Assembly: GCA_004369085.1 (NCBI GenBank)
Contig: ML210255.1
Span: 1 to 64,000 of the forward strand
Direction of reading: 5' to 3'
DNA from: Coprinopsis marcescibilis
Taxonomy: Eukaryota; Basidiomycota; Agaricomycetes; Agaricales; Psathyrellaceae
Length of the DNA stretch: 64,000 nucleotides
The notes under the pieces are model-generated. The model worked only from the letters and a program-made list of their open reading frames with translations, was not told where the DNA came from and searched no databases. The position numbers and the translations under genes were made by a program. Each line of letters opens with the position of its first letter. Positions within the stretch are counted from its first letter, which is position 1. Shown in pieces: positions 46,886-59,900 of this stretch.

Positions 46886-47363
46886 ACGATGCCTTTCTAC
46901 TTCTCACCTTTAATTAGCATGCGCATACCTTCATTTTAAATTGCTCTCCTAATTCTTTCATTTGAAAGCCTTCCTAAACCTTTTTTTTACATATACACCT
47001 ATGGTCTCCCTTTTCGCAAAACACGAAGACGAGGATTTACTGAAAATTGACCGAGTGGTGGTAGATGTTGTAGATGTAGAGAATAGATGTCTGTTTTTTT
47101 TATGTGTGTAGGATCGAGCTGGGAAGTTGGGTATAGGAGAGGAATATGGCGCGGCGTGGGCGCTTCTATTGGCCGGTGGGGCGAGAGTTATTGCGTGCGG
47201 TTGCGTGTTCGGGGCCTCTTCCGGGCGCCTATTGAGTTGTTTTTGATGGACGCAAATAGAATTTTTTTCGTTACTGGTGGTCCTTGACGATGTGCGGAAT
47301 CCTTTGGTCGTTCGTTCTCTTCTGCTGTCGCCATTGGTTGTCGATGTCGGAGCCGAGCGATGA
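46886..47363. other. Intergenic up to the transposon
   Basis: CCP1 3' untranslated sequence and spacer with T-runs; no feature. Confidence 0.4.
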
Positions 47364-47371
47364 GGCTAACA
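47364..47371 (+). repeat. Target-site duplication, left
   Basis: GGCTAACA immediately outside the left inverted repeat; identical to 48535-48542. Confidence 0.9.
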
Positions 47372-47405
47372 AGGACCCCCGACAACCCACCAAAATGCTA
47401 GTTCC
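47372..47405 (+). repeat. Terminal inverted repeat, left
   Basis: 34 bp, exact reverse complement of 48501-48534. Confidence 0.92.
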
Positions 47406-47629
47406 AAAATCGCCGTTTTGGGCGATTTTTATCCGGTCGATTTTGGCTGATTTTTACCCGGACATCGGAAGAGGCCTCCCAAACACCAAATTTTTATCCG
47501 GACAACGGAAATGGCCTTAAAATGCCAATTTTCTCGCTCGTTGCGCGTTTTGAAGTGCATTTTTGCGCTCCCCGGGCCTCTTAGCATCTGTGTACAAGAT
47601 ATCTAAGCGAACGAACAAAAACTACGTGC

Positions 47630-48114
47630 TCAATCCCCTGCATCGTCCCCAGCTCCTCCCGCTCCCGCAGCCGCGCCTCGCTTTTTCTTGGTAAGCCCTG
47701 CTGCAAACTTACGAACGGCCGGAAGCATCGCCTTGAGTGTATTGAAGCACTTGGAATCGCCTTCGGTAATTGAAAAGTCGAGGTTACCAAGTTCACGAGG
47801 TGCGGTGTGAAGCACATGGAGGATGTGCGGAGAGAGGAGGAGCGCGAAAAGGGCCGGGGGCTGAAAAGTCTCTCGCCATCCGTGGGGCGAACACAGAAGC
47901 TGCGTCCGTGCATGTGCTCGAGCACCTGACAGTAAACGTTCGCAACGCCCGCGATGTTGTCGTGCGACGGTACATAACCCAGCTTCCCGGCTTTTCCGCC
48001 GCTCCGTGAGTGTAGTTGCAAGACTAGACAACAATTAGCATTTGCTGTCAGAGAAGTTGATAGACAGCGGCGCTGCCGTGAAGTGCTTTCTGCTGGTTCT
48101 CTTGCTTTCAACAA
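47630..48114 (-). pseudogene. Frame-broken coding fragment carried by the transposon
   Basis: Two minus-strand frames appear to be halves of one protein. The upstream half (from ~48114) includes GKLGYVPSHDNIAGVANVYC and QVLEHMHGRSFCVRPTDG. The downstream half, in another frame, includes PALFALLLSPHILHVLHTAP and LGNLDFSITEGDSKCFNTLK, ending GDDAGD at 47630. I do not recognise the family. It may be the end of the ancestral transposase or a captured host gene piece. Confidence 0.4.
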
Positions 48115-48500
48115 TGGTGTTAATGTTTCCTACAAGCGCCCCAACCAATAAATTCTAGATGATTTCTAAGCAAAAATCTCTTGATCCCCCCATAAAACAG
48201 CTCGAAGGAGCCCAATCCGTGTCCTGTGCATACCACCTGTCCCACCACTTTGCTGGCGGGCGCAACAAGGGCGGCCTTGGGCGGCCCAGCCGCCTGTGTG
48301 GGCGCCTCGTCCGGCGGTCTCCCTTTCCTGGAAAAATCCCGCCGTGACCCCCATTTTTCATCCGGCCAGGGAAAAGCCCAACGGGGGACCCCCTAATTTT
48401 TATCCGGACATTCGGATTTGGCATGGGTGTTTCAAATCTGGATTTTTATCCGGACAGGTATATGGGAGATCGCCCATTTGAGACGATTTTTATCCGGACT

Positions 48501-48534
48501 GGAACTAGCATTTTGGTGGGTTGTCGGGGGTCCT
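48501..48534 (-). repeat. Terminal inverted repeat, right
   Basis: 34 bp, exact reverse complement of 47372-47405. Confidence 0.92.
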
Positions 48535-48542
48535 GGCTAACA
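48535..48542 (+). repeat. Target-site duplication, right
   Basis: GGCTAACA, identical to 47364-47371. Confidence 0.9.
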
Positions 48543-49763
48543 CTACTGGTCACGGGGCTTCAGCCCGGCCATCTCGCAGAAACGCAAGTAAAAAAGCCTA
48601 TCAGCACGAACTTGTCGAATTCGTATATAAAATCGTCGGAGCCGATTATTGGAAGATGGTCGGAGAGCGATGTCTTTTGGGAGCCGCAATTGACGATGCC
48701 CATCGAGTACTTGGTCGGAGCCGATAGGCGTCGGTACCACTACTAGGCCGCTTTTTAACTTGGGCTAGGAGTAAGTAAGAGCAGAGCAGAGCATCTGTGA
48801 CTGTGATGGTGGCGATGTGCATGTCAGACCCGTTCGTGTTCGCTCATACAAAATGACGTGTCGAGACGCTGGGAAGCTGTCCACAGCATAGTACTTACGG
48901 ATCGGTCAATAACAGGTCTTGCGGCGTACGGGAGTGTTGGAACGCCGTGGCCCCTTTCAAGTGGGTGGCAAGGTACTGCTGGGGCGCTATCCACATTTAA
49001 TTTACCTACTATCTCTAATCCTTCATCCTTCTTCAACTTGTGATCGCTGATATGTATCAGGCTATACATAGTACAGATCTTTGAGCTGAGGGAGCGCATC
49101 GCGTCCAGCCAGAGCAAAGAATCCGACAGCCACTATATCGGGCTTGGGCTGTTATTTTAGTGGTGTGGTTCGCTTCAAACACTTTGGGATCATCATTTTC
49201 ATTTTGCGCCACTGGTTAATTGAGGGCGTAGAAGCGTTGGTGTTGTAAGGCCGGAGAGTGCGCTGGAGCTTGGAGCGCGTCGACGCGTTGGTTCTGAGGC
49301 GTGAGGCGTGAGGAGTAAGGGGGTAGAGCGGGGATGTTGGGTGTTGGTTGGTTTGCGGGGTGACCCATGGGGGTCGGGTTGCAGTCGCAGCGGTGTTGAG
49401 TGATGGTGTTCAAATTTTGGAGGGCTAGCAAGACGGGGCATCGGCTCATCATGTACTTTATGAGTCGCTCGGTCGGAGCAAGCCAACCTCCGAGTTAGCT
49501 ATAGTAGGTAGCATGAGGCTCAAGGACAAGGCGAGTGCAAGGTCACTCCAATTTCTCGAACAATTAAAAGTCATTATGTACTGTATGTAAGTGGTAATCT
49601 AGATTTAGGTAAAAATGTCGAGATGATATACCTCCCATTGGGTTGAGATAACACAGAAGCCCAAATACTCAGTCATCGATCTCTCTCCGTCGAGAGTAGG
49701 TGAGGGCTGTCGTGCTACCAGGCAGAGAAGCCGGCGCCTTTTTAAACGACAGGCGTAAAATCT
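48543..49763. other. Intergenic, right of the transposon
   Basis: 1.2 kb with short low-complexity frames only; no gene recognised. The right end is probably the 3' untranslated region of the DUF6534 gene. Confidence 0.4.
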
Positions 49764-51379
49764 TCAGAACGTTGGTGGGTCTCCGGGATTGTGGCTTCCG
49801 TGCAGGTTCGCGCTTGACCTTGACCTCGAAGAATGTTCTTGAACAATCTCAGGCTTTCCCTGGGGTTCCTCCAGGGCGTCGAGACCGAGAGGCTGATCGA
49901 ACTCGGACGAATGGTCATCGCCTGTCCCGTAGGCGAATCTGATGGTCTGGTGCTCGGGCATGGTGCTCGAGGCCATCGCACGCATGCTTTGGCGATTGTT
50001 CAATGAGGCGAGAATGGCGTTTGCATAGCTACCGGAAGATCGCTCGTTAGCCTGGGGGTATTTGATCCAGTCGAGGGTCACTTACATTCGACCTAGTGCC
50101 CAATGGCTGATAATAAAATGTGGGTGCGAAATATGACGCTGAGGTCGGATGACTTACAAAACATGGTGAATCGAGTCATGTGGGCGAACTAGGAAGAAGA
50201 TGAGGTTGAGGAGGGCGAAAGTGGTGATTAGGAATCCGGTTTCAAGTGTCATCAGGATGAGGCATGCCAGCATCGACTTGGTTGCACTGAATATGGTCAG
50301 CGCCTTGTACCTTGAGAGCTGTTGAGATGTTTGATTCGTGAATGGCAAAGCAGCGAACAAGATGGAAGGGCGTACCAACGAGATCATGACTGCAGTTACG
50401 AGGCCGTCACATGCGAGGGACCCTCCGAGATGCAGTGCAATTATTGGGCCAAAGTCGACTGTCTTCCATTGGTCGTTGCCTATCATAAAAAACTGGACAA
50501 TCGCTGTGAGCGTTCAGAGGTGCAGAAGTGAAGTGGAGAGTCACCATGATTGCGGCAGCCAGTGCCGATGCCAGCTGGTTTATAGAGAGCTGTATAAAAG
50601 GGATGTCAATAAGACAGAACTTAGAGGAAGGAAGCAGATATGTTTTCACCAAAACAACCAACACCGCGGCCACAACGTCCCATCTGGTTGTTCTCAATGA
50701 ATATATTCTCCTGCACTTTACCAATGAGTTTTCCGTTTCGCTGCGAGCATAAAAGCTGAAGCGTACGAACCATGCAAACAACCCATGCATGCATGTGCCC
50801 ACTAAAAATTCGCAACAACTTTAGCGAATTCGCGAACCACTGAAGACGATAGGAACAACACACTGATAGCACCGACAATAGTTGACCCAGCAAACGAAAA
50901 AGGAACCGTTCGACCGACTCCCTCAAGGGGGCCACGTACGAGCCTAAACCACCCCGCGTCCGATATCATGACTATCCCAATCAACTCGACGATCGTGACC
51001 GCAGTTACTGCCAATGGAGTAAGATGGGGGGGGTGCAAATGTGGACAAAAATCAGATTGTACCGAACATCTTTAATGACATTCTGTCATTCCCCGCAGAC
51101 GTTGCGTAGTGGGCTACATCCTGGTATGTCACAAAGCGCCCGCTGTATGTGAAAAAAAGAAAGACGAACAGAGTTGTACCACAAAAGCACCGAGGAGGAA
51201 ATATGACATATGGACTCCGACGAGCTGACGTAGAATGATCATGGCCTGGCCGGGTCAGATTCTTGCTTGTAGAACGTACAATGGGTCCAGTCCTTGAATG
51301 TCGTCAGAAAATAGTATGCTATGGTGGCAAGCGAAGCAACTAACCGAAGAACATGGTCTATTACTGAAGGGTCCGACAT
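49764..51379 (-). CDS. DUF6534 multi-pass membrane protein
   Basis: Agaricomycete-specific membrane family of unknown function, probably seven helices. The ATG at 51379 opens MSDPSVIDHVLR. Helix-bearing exons then read QLVGVHMSYFLLGAFVVQL, VTAVTIVELIGIVMIS, WDVVAAVLVVLVKTYLLP, LSINQLASALAAAIM, and AIVQFFMIGNDQWKTVDFG followed by PIIALHLGGSLACDGLVTAV. LSRYKALTIFSATKSMLACL and ETGFLITTFALLNLIFFLV come next. A 21-nt micro-exon then links HHVF to HWALGRI-YANAILASLNNRQ, the diagnostic L-G-x-x-Y-x-N-x-x-LA-x-LN-x-R of DUF6534. A hydrophilic tail of ~75 residues ends PGDPPTF. Several exon ends in the N-terminal half are uncertain. The usual RTGF-x-x-T-D block is degenerate (LSRYKAL). Confidence 0.75.
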
Positions 51380-54300
51380 TGTGAGCCTGTGACGCGCAAC
51401 GCGCGAAGAGTGTTAGATGTAGAAACCAAAGGAGGGTGAATGTGAGTCGTCAGCGGAAAGGAGAGTGAGAGGGTGGAAGGTAAGAGGCAACTGACCACTG
51501 GGTCACAATCAGAGCCACATATCCAGGTTTACGGGATTGTCGGTACCCATCGAGTGGAGACTATTGGAGAGGTTTTCAGGAACTGAATTGCAGGATTGGC
51601 TTGGTGCTTGATGACACACTAACGAAGGCCGCCGTCCGTGAAGCCGAGTTTTCGGAAAGGTTATGCCTTGGCGATGCGATGCCCAAAGTGAACATACATC
51701 AATGCACCACCGTAGAGCGCGTTCGGATGAATCAATATCAAAGTGGATCCGCCTCATTTGAGCCCTGGGCGCATGAGTTGTGATTTCTTATCCTTCATTG
51801 AGTCTACTTGTGCCTCGAAAACTTATAGAATCTAGAATTTATCCGGGGAAATGAGTTGGAGTTGGTGTTGAGGATAGGAGGACTAGGTTTAGAGGTTTGG
51901 GAGTTGCGAGAGGAGTGGTGGTCTCTTGCTATCTCCGTAAACGTTCTACTAACCTGTAAGTATTGTGAAGTCTGACAGACGAGTCACGATAGGGCACATA
52001 ATAGATCTCGGGAAGTGTGTTACCGGTGCTGCTGCAATTTAGGCTGTCTGGGTTACTGCGGGTGTATACAGTCTGTGCTGGTTGGATCTCTGGAGATGTC
52101 GAGTGGTGCATAGTGCTTAGTGTAGTCGTTTTCTGTCGTTGTCAAAAACTTACCCAAGATTAATTTCATAATAACTAGGGGTAAGCGCCAACTTGTTGAG
52201 ATTATTCTACCGAAAGTGGCGGCGTCTCGGGAACCTCTCTCTGAAAACCGCTGCTTCAACAATCCTCATCTCGCTACTCAGAGCTCCGGGACGACCTTTT
52301 CCCAGTCATCATCATCAAGGGCCACCCACACTCCAGGCGCTATTTCTCAGGCTATTGAGACGCAGGTGTAAATTAATAACGTCACCAATCCGCCAGCAGT
52401 CTGCGTGGTAAAACGCTATTTGGCAGTGCGCTGATAGCCGACGCTTGGTTGAATGGACGGTGCCATGAGCAGCCACCAGCCGATTTATCACCCTCGAGGC
52501 AAAACGTAAGTGGTTGGGCACCGGTGTTCTCGAGGTCAAAATCTTCTGCATCCCTTCTTTCTCGAGTTGGAGCCGGGAATTAACCTATTTTTGGACCCTC
52601 AGATCTCATTCGCTGCCGGATGAAAAGAACTCCTGCTCTGACAGTGTGCGGTGCATGGCTCGGAGAGCTTTACCTCTCTGCACCGCGTTTCGGTCGCGGA
52701 TGTGCGGGAGATAGTTCTCATTCCCATTCTACTCGTACTCTGCAATGGAAACGGTATGGTAATCAACCCATTCTCAGACCGGTGCTTACTACCTTACTGG
52801 ACCGTTCGGCGTCTTAACGGGTTATCATTCCTTCCCCTCATCAGCGCAGTGGCATTCTGCACCACCATCCATCCTCGTCGACTCAGATCCCGGGGTCAAA
52901 CTTTCAAAAAAGGAAAGGTGGAAGCGACATTTTAAGTAAAATCCAGATTGAAACCTGAAGATGGGCAGCTAGCATGGGCCATAGGTGGTAGTGCGATAGC
53001 CCTAGGGAATCTGCTGCGCCAGCGCCGGACCCCCCAGTCTCCCAGATCCACCCGCCTAAGTAATTAGAGGTACGTACATGCTACATGTGGATTGGTGCTT
53101 ATCAGCGCTAGTGATTGAAAAAGGTCTTTAATTTTGGCAGGTCTGCCTGGCTGGCAAGTACATACCTGTGATGGTTGCTACGCATCTCTAACAGTCGTGG
53201 CTTGTTGACATGGGTGGGTACTGCAAAAGAGGTACGCCCGTGCATATGGGTGACGCGCTTGACTTTCGACATCATTTGTGAGGTTTGTCGTCGACGTCGG
53301 TGCGGTGGCTATGGAGGGTAAGTCATGTATCTCTTGAGCAGTCTCCCATGCTTTTGCTAATAATGGTAGTGCTCAGAATCAGATATTGCCACAGTACGCC
53401 GCCCAACATGTGAATTGCCAATCGCGACGTTTGCTAACATTGACGCTCGGATCGCAGAACAGCGGCCGCGGAACGACCGAAAGCGGGGTTGCAGCACTTA
53501 CCGGGAATGATGCTGGCGGAGACGAGCTTGTCCAGACCGTACACTGTCTATGGCAACTGGTGGTGTTGCTGGTGCGCGGTTTACTTTTTTGGAGGCCGGC
53601 AGGCTCGATGCCGTAGCCCTGTTGCTGTCAGTTGACGCGTGTGCCTCCAGGCTTCTTCCAGGTCCTCATCTGCCCCTTCCTTCTTTTAAAACTCTGTGTT
53701 TCAACCCCTACTTCGCAAGGGGCGGTAACTTAGGCAATGGGAAGCCTTCTTTTCTCAAGGACAACCGAGCCATGACGAGGACGAGTATTAATATTAATCG
53801 GCATTAATAATGATTTGTGAAATTATAAATTTAATTAGTGGATCGTATCGTCTTGGATTCGCACCATGCTCGCCTGTTGTACATAGCTGTGGACGTTGAT
53901 TGACAGTTCGACAGCATCGCGGGATATCCAGGATGGATGGGTACCTGTTCGTTTTCCTCTTTGCAAGTTGTCACGACGATTTGCATTTCTCATTTCTTTC
54001 TTACAGATCGTCGGGATGAGCGCTGAAATGTGTTGCGGTGGACAGAGATGGTTTTTGAATGCTAAACATCGCTGGATGTATTGGTGTATATAGCCCTCCT
54101 TCTACGAGCTCGACACTGGTTTTGGAATTTTAATGGGGATGTCGAGCGGTAGCTAAACTGGCGGGTGTGATATATGATAGGTGACGCCTGCGGGAATTTT
54201 GAGTGACGTATTCTAGATTTTGGTTGAATCCCGCACTGGCGTTTACTCAAACATGCTCATACATGTAGAGTGTTCAGTTTTTTGTACATTTGTCACCCGA

Positions 54301-56971
54301 GTCCGCTGGGGCCAAGGTGCGTTCTGACCATCGCGAGGCTTGAATATCATTCATAGCTGCATTTCTCCACTACAGTTAAGCGACTGTAGCAACTACAGCA
54401 TCCACGAGCCTTGACGCCGCCAATAGCCCCCGCCGAGTGTTCCGTCCTTACCCCACACTTTGGTGGCGATTACATGAGTGATTCTCATCTTGAAAGCGTC
54501 CACATTCTCGGACGCTGTCCATACACACCATGACGCGACTCGACTCGGAGTCGGTTAGTTGTACTGGTAAGCACGGGGATCTGTCGGTGTTACACATCAG
54601 TTTCAGGTTTCGATATTTGGACTAATCATAGACTCGAGCTGACTCTCTGTACAGAAACCGAGGCTGTTTGACGTATGGACGGGTGTCCCTCACGGGACGA
54701 TGTCAGCCCTGAAAGTTAGACTTGGTACTCCAGTCCCTTCTCGGGTTGTGGCTGGGGCAAAGGCCTAGAATCGCTGCCGTACATTATACTTAACGCTCTC
54801 CCTTGCCCTTGAGCGTGTCTTAAAGTCGGGCCGCGGTGTACATTGGCGGTGACCGCTGAGGCTCGACACTTATCGATTACGGTATGTGCCTTGTGAGATT
54901 TCGAAGTTAGTCAACAGCGTGTGGGATAGATCACCGAAGCAAACAACTATATCTCGGGGTACCACCGCATTCCCTCGATAACAGGCTCCTTCGGGAGATG
55001 CCGTTGTTGATTCAAACATCAAACCTCGTACCGGACGAATTTCGGGGGCTTGGTTTCTTATCAAACTTTTCTGCTTACAGGTGGATGTTATCATGAACCA
55101 CGTTTGTAGTTGCTGGAATATACACGGAGAGTTCTTTGAGGGTGCTGAGCTGCAAAAGGCTGTACATCCATATGCAGGATTGAGGAGAAGATCTGTTTTA
55201 TTTTGATTGAAAGGGGTATTGGAAAGGTTGTTTGCCAGTGGCGCTAATTAAGGCGCTTATTGTGCGGCAATCGCCAAGATCGGTGCCGTAACATGGACTG
55301 TGGGCACACGACACATCCAACGCACCTAAGCAGCTCCTTAGCCTACCAACATTTCAAATAGAATTTTGAGGCGTAAATGAATTTCGTTGTGTGACTCAAA
55401 GCCCGCTTCTTCTCATTTTCTAGAATACATTCCAAAGTGCGAGCTTGAAGCCTGTGTTAATGTCACTTCTTTGACCGGCCAAGACGCCGTTTACATCATC
55501 GGATTAGTGCTCTTCCTGAAGAGCCTGACATTCTGAGTTCCAGAATTCTGAAGGTAACAGGGAGAACTTGGGGAAGTAGACTATTGACGAATGCGGACTT
55601 GACATCCGAAGGACCGACCCGACTGTGTACTATCAAGGTTGTACCCCAAATTCCAGACCACATGGAATATGGCGATTGAATGTGTTTTAGACTACCGAAT
55701 ATCACTGGAAAGCCGACGGTATTGGTATATTTGCTCGCATGGGAACTGTTGCCGGGATGGAAGCGCGAAGAATCACGGAAACAGTGGTTCGCGTCGACAG
55801 GGGTATTTATAACGAGGACCCTCGTTCTATTATTGTGGAGACTGACTTCTCTTTCGCATATTCAGATGTGTTCTGGAGAGAAACGTGAGCTTGGGCTGGG
55901 GAGAAGCGGAAGAGCTTGTGAAGTCCAGCACTCTTTTGGAGTCTCAGACTAGAAATAATGATGTAATAAGGGTATGCGTATAGAGAAGTTGGATACCTTG
56001 CGGTACTCAGTGTCCTTCGGTGATTTCTTTACCGGGTTATTTTTTTTGCTAGGTTTTGTATAAACCGTGATGGAACGAGCCGGGGTGCTTCGAAATTTGA
56101 GCTGAGAAGATGCCTTCAATTCACAGTATGAAATGCAAGACTGACGAAAAATGAAGTGGTTCGCAGACAAATGAGCACCACGGTACATCCCAAGCACAAG
56201 CACCGCTGCTTCGATCCAATATCATATCTGTGCTAGTGCTCTCGCACATAATGATGATGTGGTGGTGCAGTGATTGACACTGTTTTCGCGCAATCTCAGT
56301 CGAAAGAATCAGGATACTAGGACAGGCAGCCGCATGTACGTGTTAGCTCTAGCCGTCGAGCCATCAGGAAGCACTCCGGGGGCGCTAGTAACAGCTCCGG
56401 TTCTCTGTCAACAACTCCTAAGGTACAGTTGTGACTGGCAACCACAGCTGTTGACGACACATATATGGTCGCCAGTTGACGCAATTCCTGGGCTGCGCTA
56501 TGAGGATAAATATCTAGTAAGTATAATGGGCGAAGTGTTGACACCAAGGGCATTTCCCAGCCGGACTAGTAAGCGCCGCTACATTGAGGTTAGAAGCGAC
56601 AGTGACCAGCGACATTTGGAGCATCGAGAGGAGAATGGGAATAGGACTGCTTGCAGAAAACCAAGCAAGAAAGAAGGTGATCTGCGCAGGTTTGTCAGTG
56701 TTGCCCTGATCTTGCGAAGGAGACGAGATAGATCTGGGGAGATGCCGATCTGCCAGATCGGGATGGACGACTTCCGGATTTGGACAGGGAGAAGGGGCGA
56801 TAGAGAGTTTTAATTTCCTCGGAGTCAGAGCTCACAATTTAGCAGACGGAATAGGCCATCCACATATTTAGCGCTCGCGTTCTGTCTCCCCTCCGGATGG
56901 TCTTTCCCCGCCTTTCCTTCTTTCCTTCTCCTTCTTCTTCCCTCGTCCTCGCCGTCGACCACAGCGCCGAC
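51380..56971. other. Gene-poor region
   Basis: 5.6 kb. Frames are short and unrelated to any family I recognise on either strand. A 179-codon plus-strand frame ending at 56813 lacks an ATG near its start and has no motif. A short stretch at 53552-53640 (GGVAGARFTFLEAGRLDAVA) looks coding-like but is isolated and could be a gene relic. No terminal repeats were found by eye. Confidence 0.45.
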
Positions 56972-59900
56972 ATGGCGTCCACCACCGTCCCCACCGTCCT
57001 CCAGGCAATTTCTCCAGCCCTCACGTTCCTTGTTCCCCTCTTTGCTCTAGTTCTGCTCGTTTTGACGGTTTCACATCAGCCTGCACATGTCCGGGATGGT
57101 TTTATTGGCGGTGGACGAAGGAAGCAGGCGATGGTAGCATACATCGCCATTGCCGTTTTGGCGGTTCTCTCAACGCTGTACGGCGCATTTGGGCTCAGAA
57201 CGGCGTTAGGTGACTCCAGTAACGGCCTGGGAATGCGAGGTGTGGGCGAATTGGTCGTTGAAGCCATGATCTTTCTCCAAGGTGAGTCAACTGGATGCAT
57301 ATACCCACTGAATCACTCGTGACACACCTACAGTGGGTGGTTCCGTGCTTTACCTCGCGAACGAGTACGCTGCAGTTGCCTTCCAGGCCTACTGGATGAC
57401 GGCGCTCGTAATCGAGCTCGTATGCGGTGAGTTCTCGCTGTAATGTCCGCCCATTAGGCTTTGGAGACTAATTTTTGGCTCAGCCACCCTCATTTGCCTG
57501 GTCTTCTCGGCGGTTTCGCGAGAATTTCTCTCTGCGAGTGTTCCTCCAGCACTTTGCCTTCTGTTTATTGCCTCCGCTATCCCCCTTCTCGTTTTGGCCC
57601 TTCGCGTCCACGGAGCCAAACAGGAACCAAACAACGCGCAGCATGTGATCCCGGAGGGAATTCGCACGCCTTCCTTTAGCGGAACTCGACTTTCGATAGC
57701 GCAGAGCATCGAGCCTCATTCACCTGTCTCTTCTTTGGCATCTCTACCGTCGTCTGAATATTGTCATGATGGAACTACTCAAAAGCTCCCCAGAGTTCCC
57801 TCGCTGACATCGGATTTCACGATCGTCAACCAGCTAAATGCACTCCGAAATCCCCGTGTGGATTCCAATGCGTTGGAAGCTGGTACCGCCCAGGGAAGCC
57901 CTAGCGCATCAGCTTTAGGCATCAGGATCTTTCAAAGTCGATCGAAGAGCCTTTTGGTCTTTCTCATTGCTTCCCAATTCGCGGCATTGGTGGCGTTCGC
58001 CCTCGAAATCACAGCCGTCAACGTCGCTGGCTCGGGCAGTCGCAATTCGGCACCTTCTCCTCCCAACGTCTCAATGGCATATGCGGTCCTTCAGATCCTG
58101 CGGACAGTTCTGATGGTACTATGCATTATCGGCGTAATGGCAGCGTTTCTGAGTAAGTCATTTTCCCGGATTCAGCAGGCCTCGCATTGATTAAAAGCAT
58201 TCAAGTCCACGCTTATAATGCTTATCTGCGCGCTCCAGCCACAATACGTCAACCCACCTGCGACGCTGTACTCCCACCCACAGTCGATCTATCTAGGATG
58301 CCCGCGATCACAGTGTCACTGTCTAGGACCACGACGACGGCCACAGCTCTGGCGGCGAACAAGCGGTCCAAACAGTACACTTCTTCAATGTTCGACAAAT
58401 CGGGACATTTTGCGGACGTCGCTATTACGGGGGTCCACAACCAGATGGTACTTACGGATGGCAATATCGATCGGTTTGATGGATCAATGGGCCCTGAAGT
58501 TTATCCCAATGACTTGGGTTCTCAATCGTCTCACCGTCTTTCTACATCCTCGTATTCTTCCCTGTCCTTCAAGTGCCCCGACGACACACTGCCAACTACC
58601 GCTGCTCCGATGACTCGCCGGCAGCCAGAAATACGCACCTTCTCATCGATCCGAGACTCCAGGTTTGAAGAAGATAACGAAGGCAGTGAGCCTGGATATG
58701 TCTACATCTTCAAACCAGCACCCACCAGTTCGCAACAAGATGGTCAAGCTGTTACTGATCCTTTGGATGTTGGCCTACCGATCCCATTTAGGTCGCCTGC
58801 TTTCTCGGCCTTCACCCCCAAGATGTGTTTGCCCAACTTGCGGATAAACCACTCCCACAACAGTTCAGCATACACCAACGAAGCTGTCGAGAACTGCTTC
58901 TCCTCGCGACTCTCTTCCCCTTGTACTCCAACCACCACCATGGACATTCCTCTCAGCAAGCCCTTTGCGAACCCGTACCCCACCCCACGATCCACGCCAA
59001 CCTCTGGTTCATTCACGGATCGTTTACCTATGATATTTGGGACTAGCTCTCCAATCCGGGAGCTACCTGAAACACCTTCAAGGCCAACCACTTCAAGCAG
59101 CAGGCCGAGTATTCTCCAATCCTCAGGGTGTTCCGGCTTTCCTAGCCCCGACCTCGATCTCGAATTCTACTCTCGTTGCACTACTCCAACACCTAGTCAG
59201 AACTCCACGCCCACCCCAACCCCCACAAGAGCCCCTACACCCGGTCTTGGCCTGACGCCATTCATCGGGCCTCATGTTCGTAAACACGAGTCTTCTGCTT
59301 CCATTCGACCGCGTTCACCGCCTAGCCCCTCGTACAACTTCATGGCGAACCTGAAGGGCAAAGCCAAGACTCTTTCATCGAAGCAAGAGTCCCTCAGCGG
59401 AAGCTTTGCTCAGAGTTTGGAAGGGATTCGAAATGGACTTGGCAGCAATGGGAAGACCAAGTATCCACTTCGATCGTCGATCTCCAATGCAAGCCTCGGG
59501 AGCTCGAATATTGGTCTTGGGATCAGCAGCGGGTTTAGGTTTCCTCTGTCGAGACGGCCTTCAGTGGTCGATAAAGGGAAACGTAATGCTTCTTCCTCGA
59601 CCTTGGGCTGTTCCGGGGAGGGAACTGCCGTGGATGACGGAGATTTTATGGATTTGAGGGACCCATTCGCGACTCCCACTATCGCTGAAGGTTGTGCTTT
59701 GCGAATGGTTCCTTCTTCGGAGTTGAACAAGCGAAGCGGGAGAGAGAGTAGGAGTGGAAGAGAGAGTCGGATTGGGTATCGGGAGGATGATGTGTTTGAA
59801 GTGGATCAAGAAGGGCGATCTGGAAGTTGCGGCCGGTCTCGAGGTCAAAGGATGAGCGCGTGGGGCAAGCTCCAGCTCAGCAACTCGACCCCAAACAGCC

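Larger units (their letters stand above)
47372..48534. mobile_element. Small non-autonomous DNA transposon with TIRs and 8-bp TSD
   Basis: 1163 bp bounded by perfect 34-bp terminal inverted repeats (47372-47405 and 48501-48534; outer bases AGGACCCCCGACAACCC) and flanked by the 8-bp direct repeat GGCTAACA. Subterminal copies of a TTTTTATCCGGAC-like motif occur on both sides (left about 47426, 47451, 47490; right about 48353, 48398, 48441, 48486), all in the same orientation. An 8-bp duplication with such ends fits hAT or Kyakuja-Dileera-Zisupton (KDZ) elements. No transposase is recognisable, so it would depend on an enzyme supplied elsewhere. Identical TIRs and TSDs suggest recent insertion. 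Confidence 0.88.

Noticed and set aside
56274..56813. 179-codon plus-strand frame
   Set aside because: Opens at a TTG, has no recognisable motif and lies in a region without exon-like neighbours.
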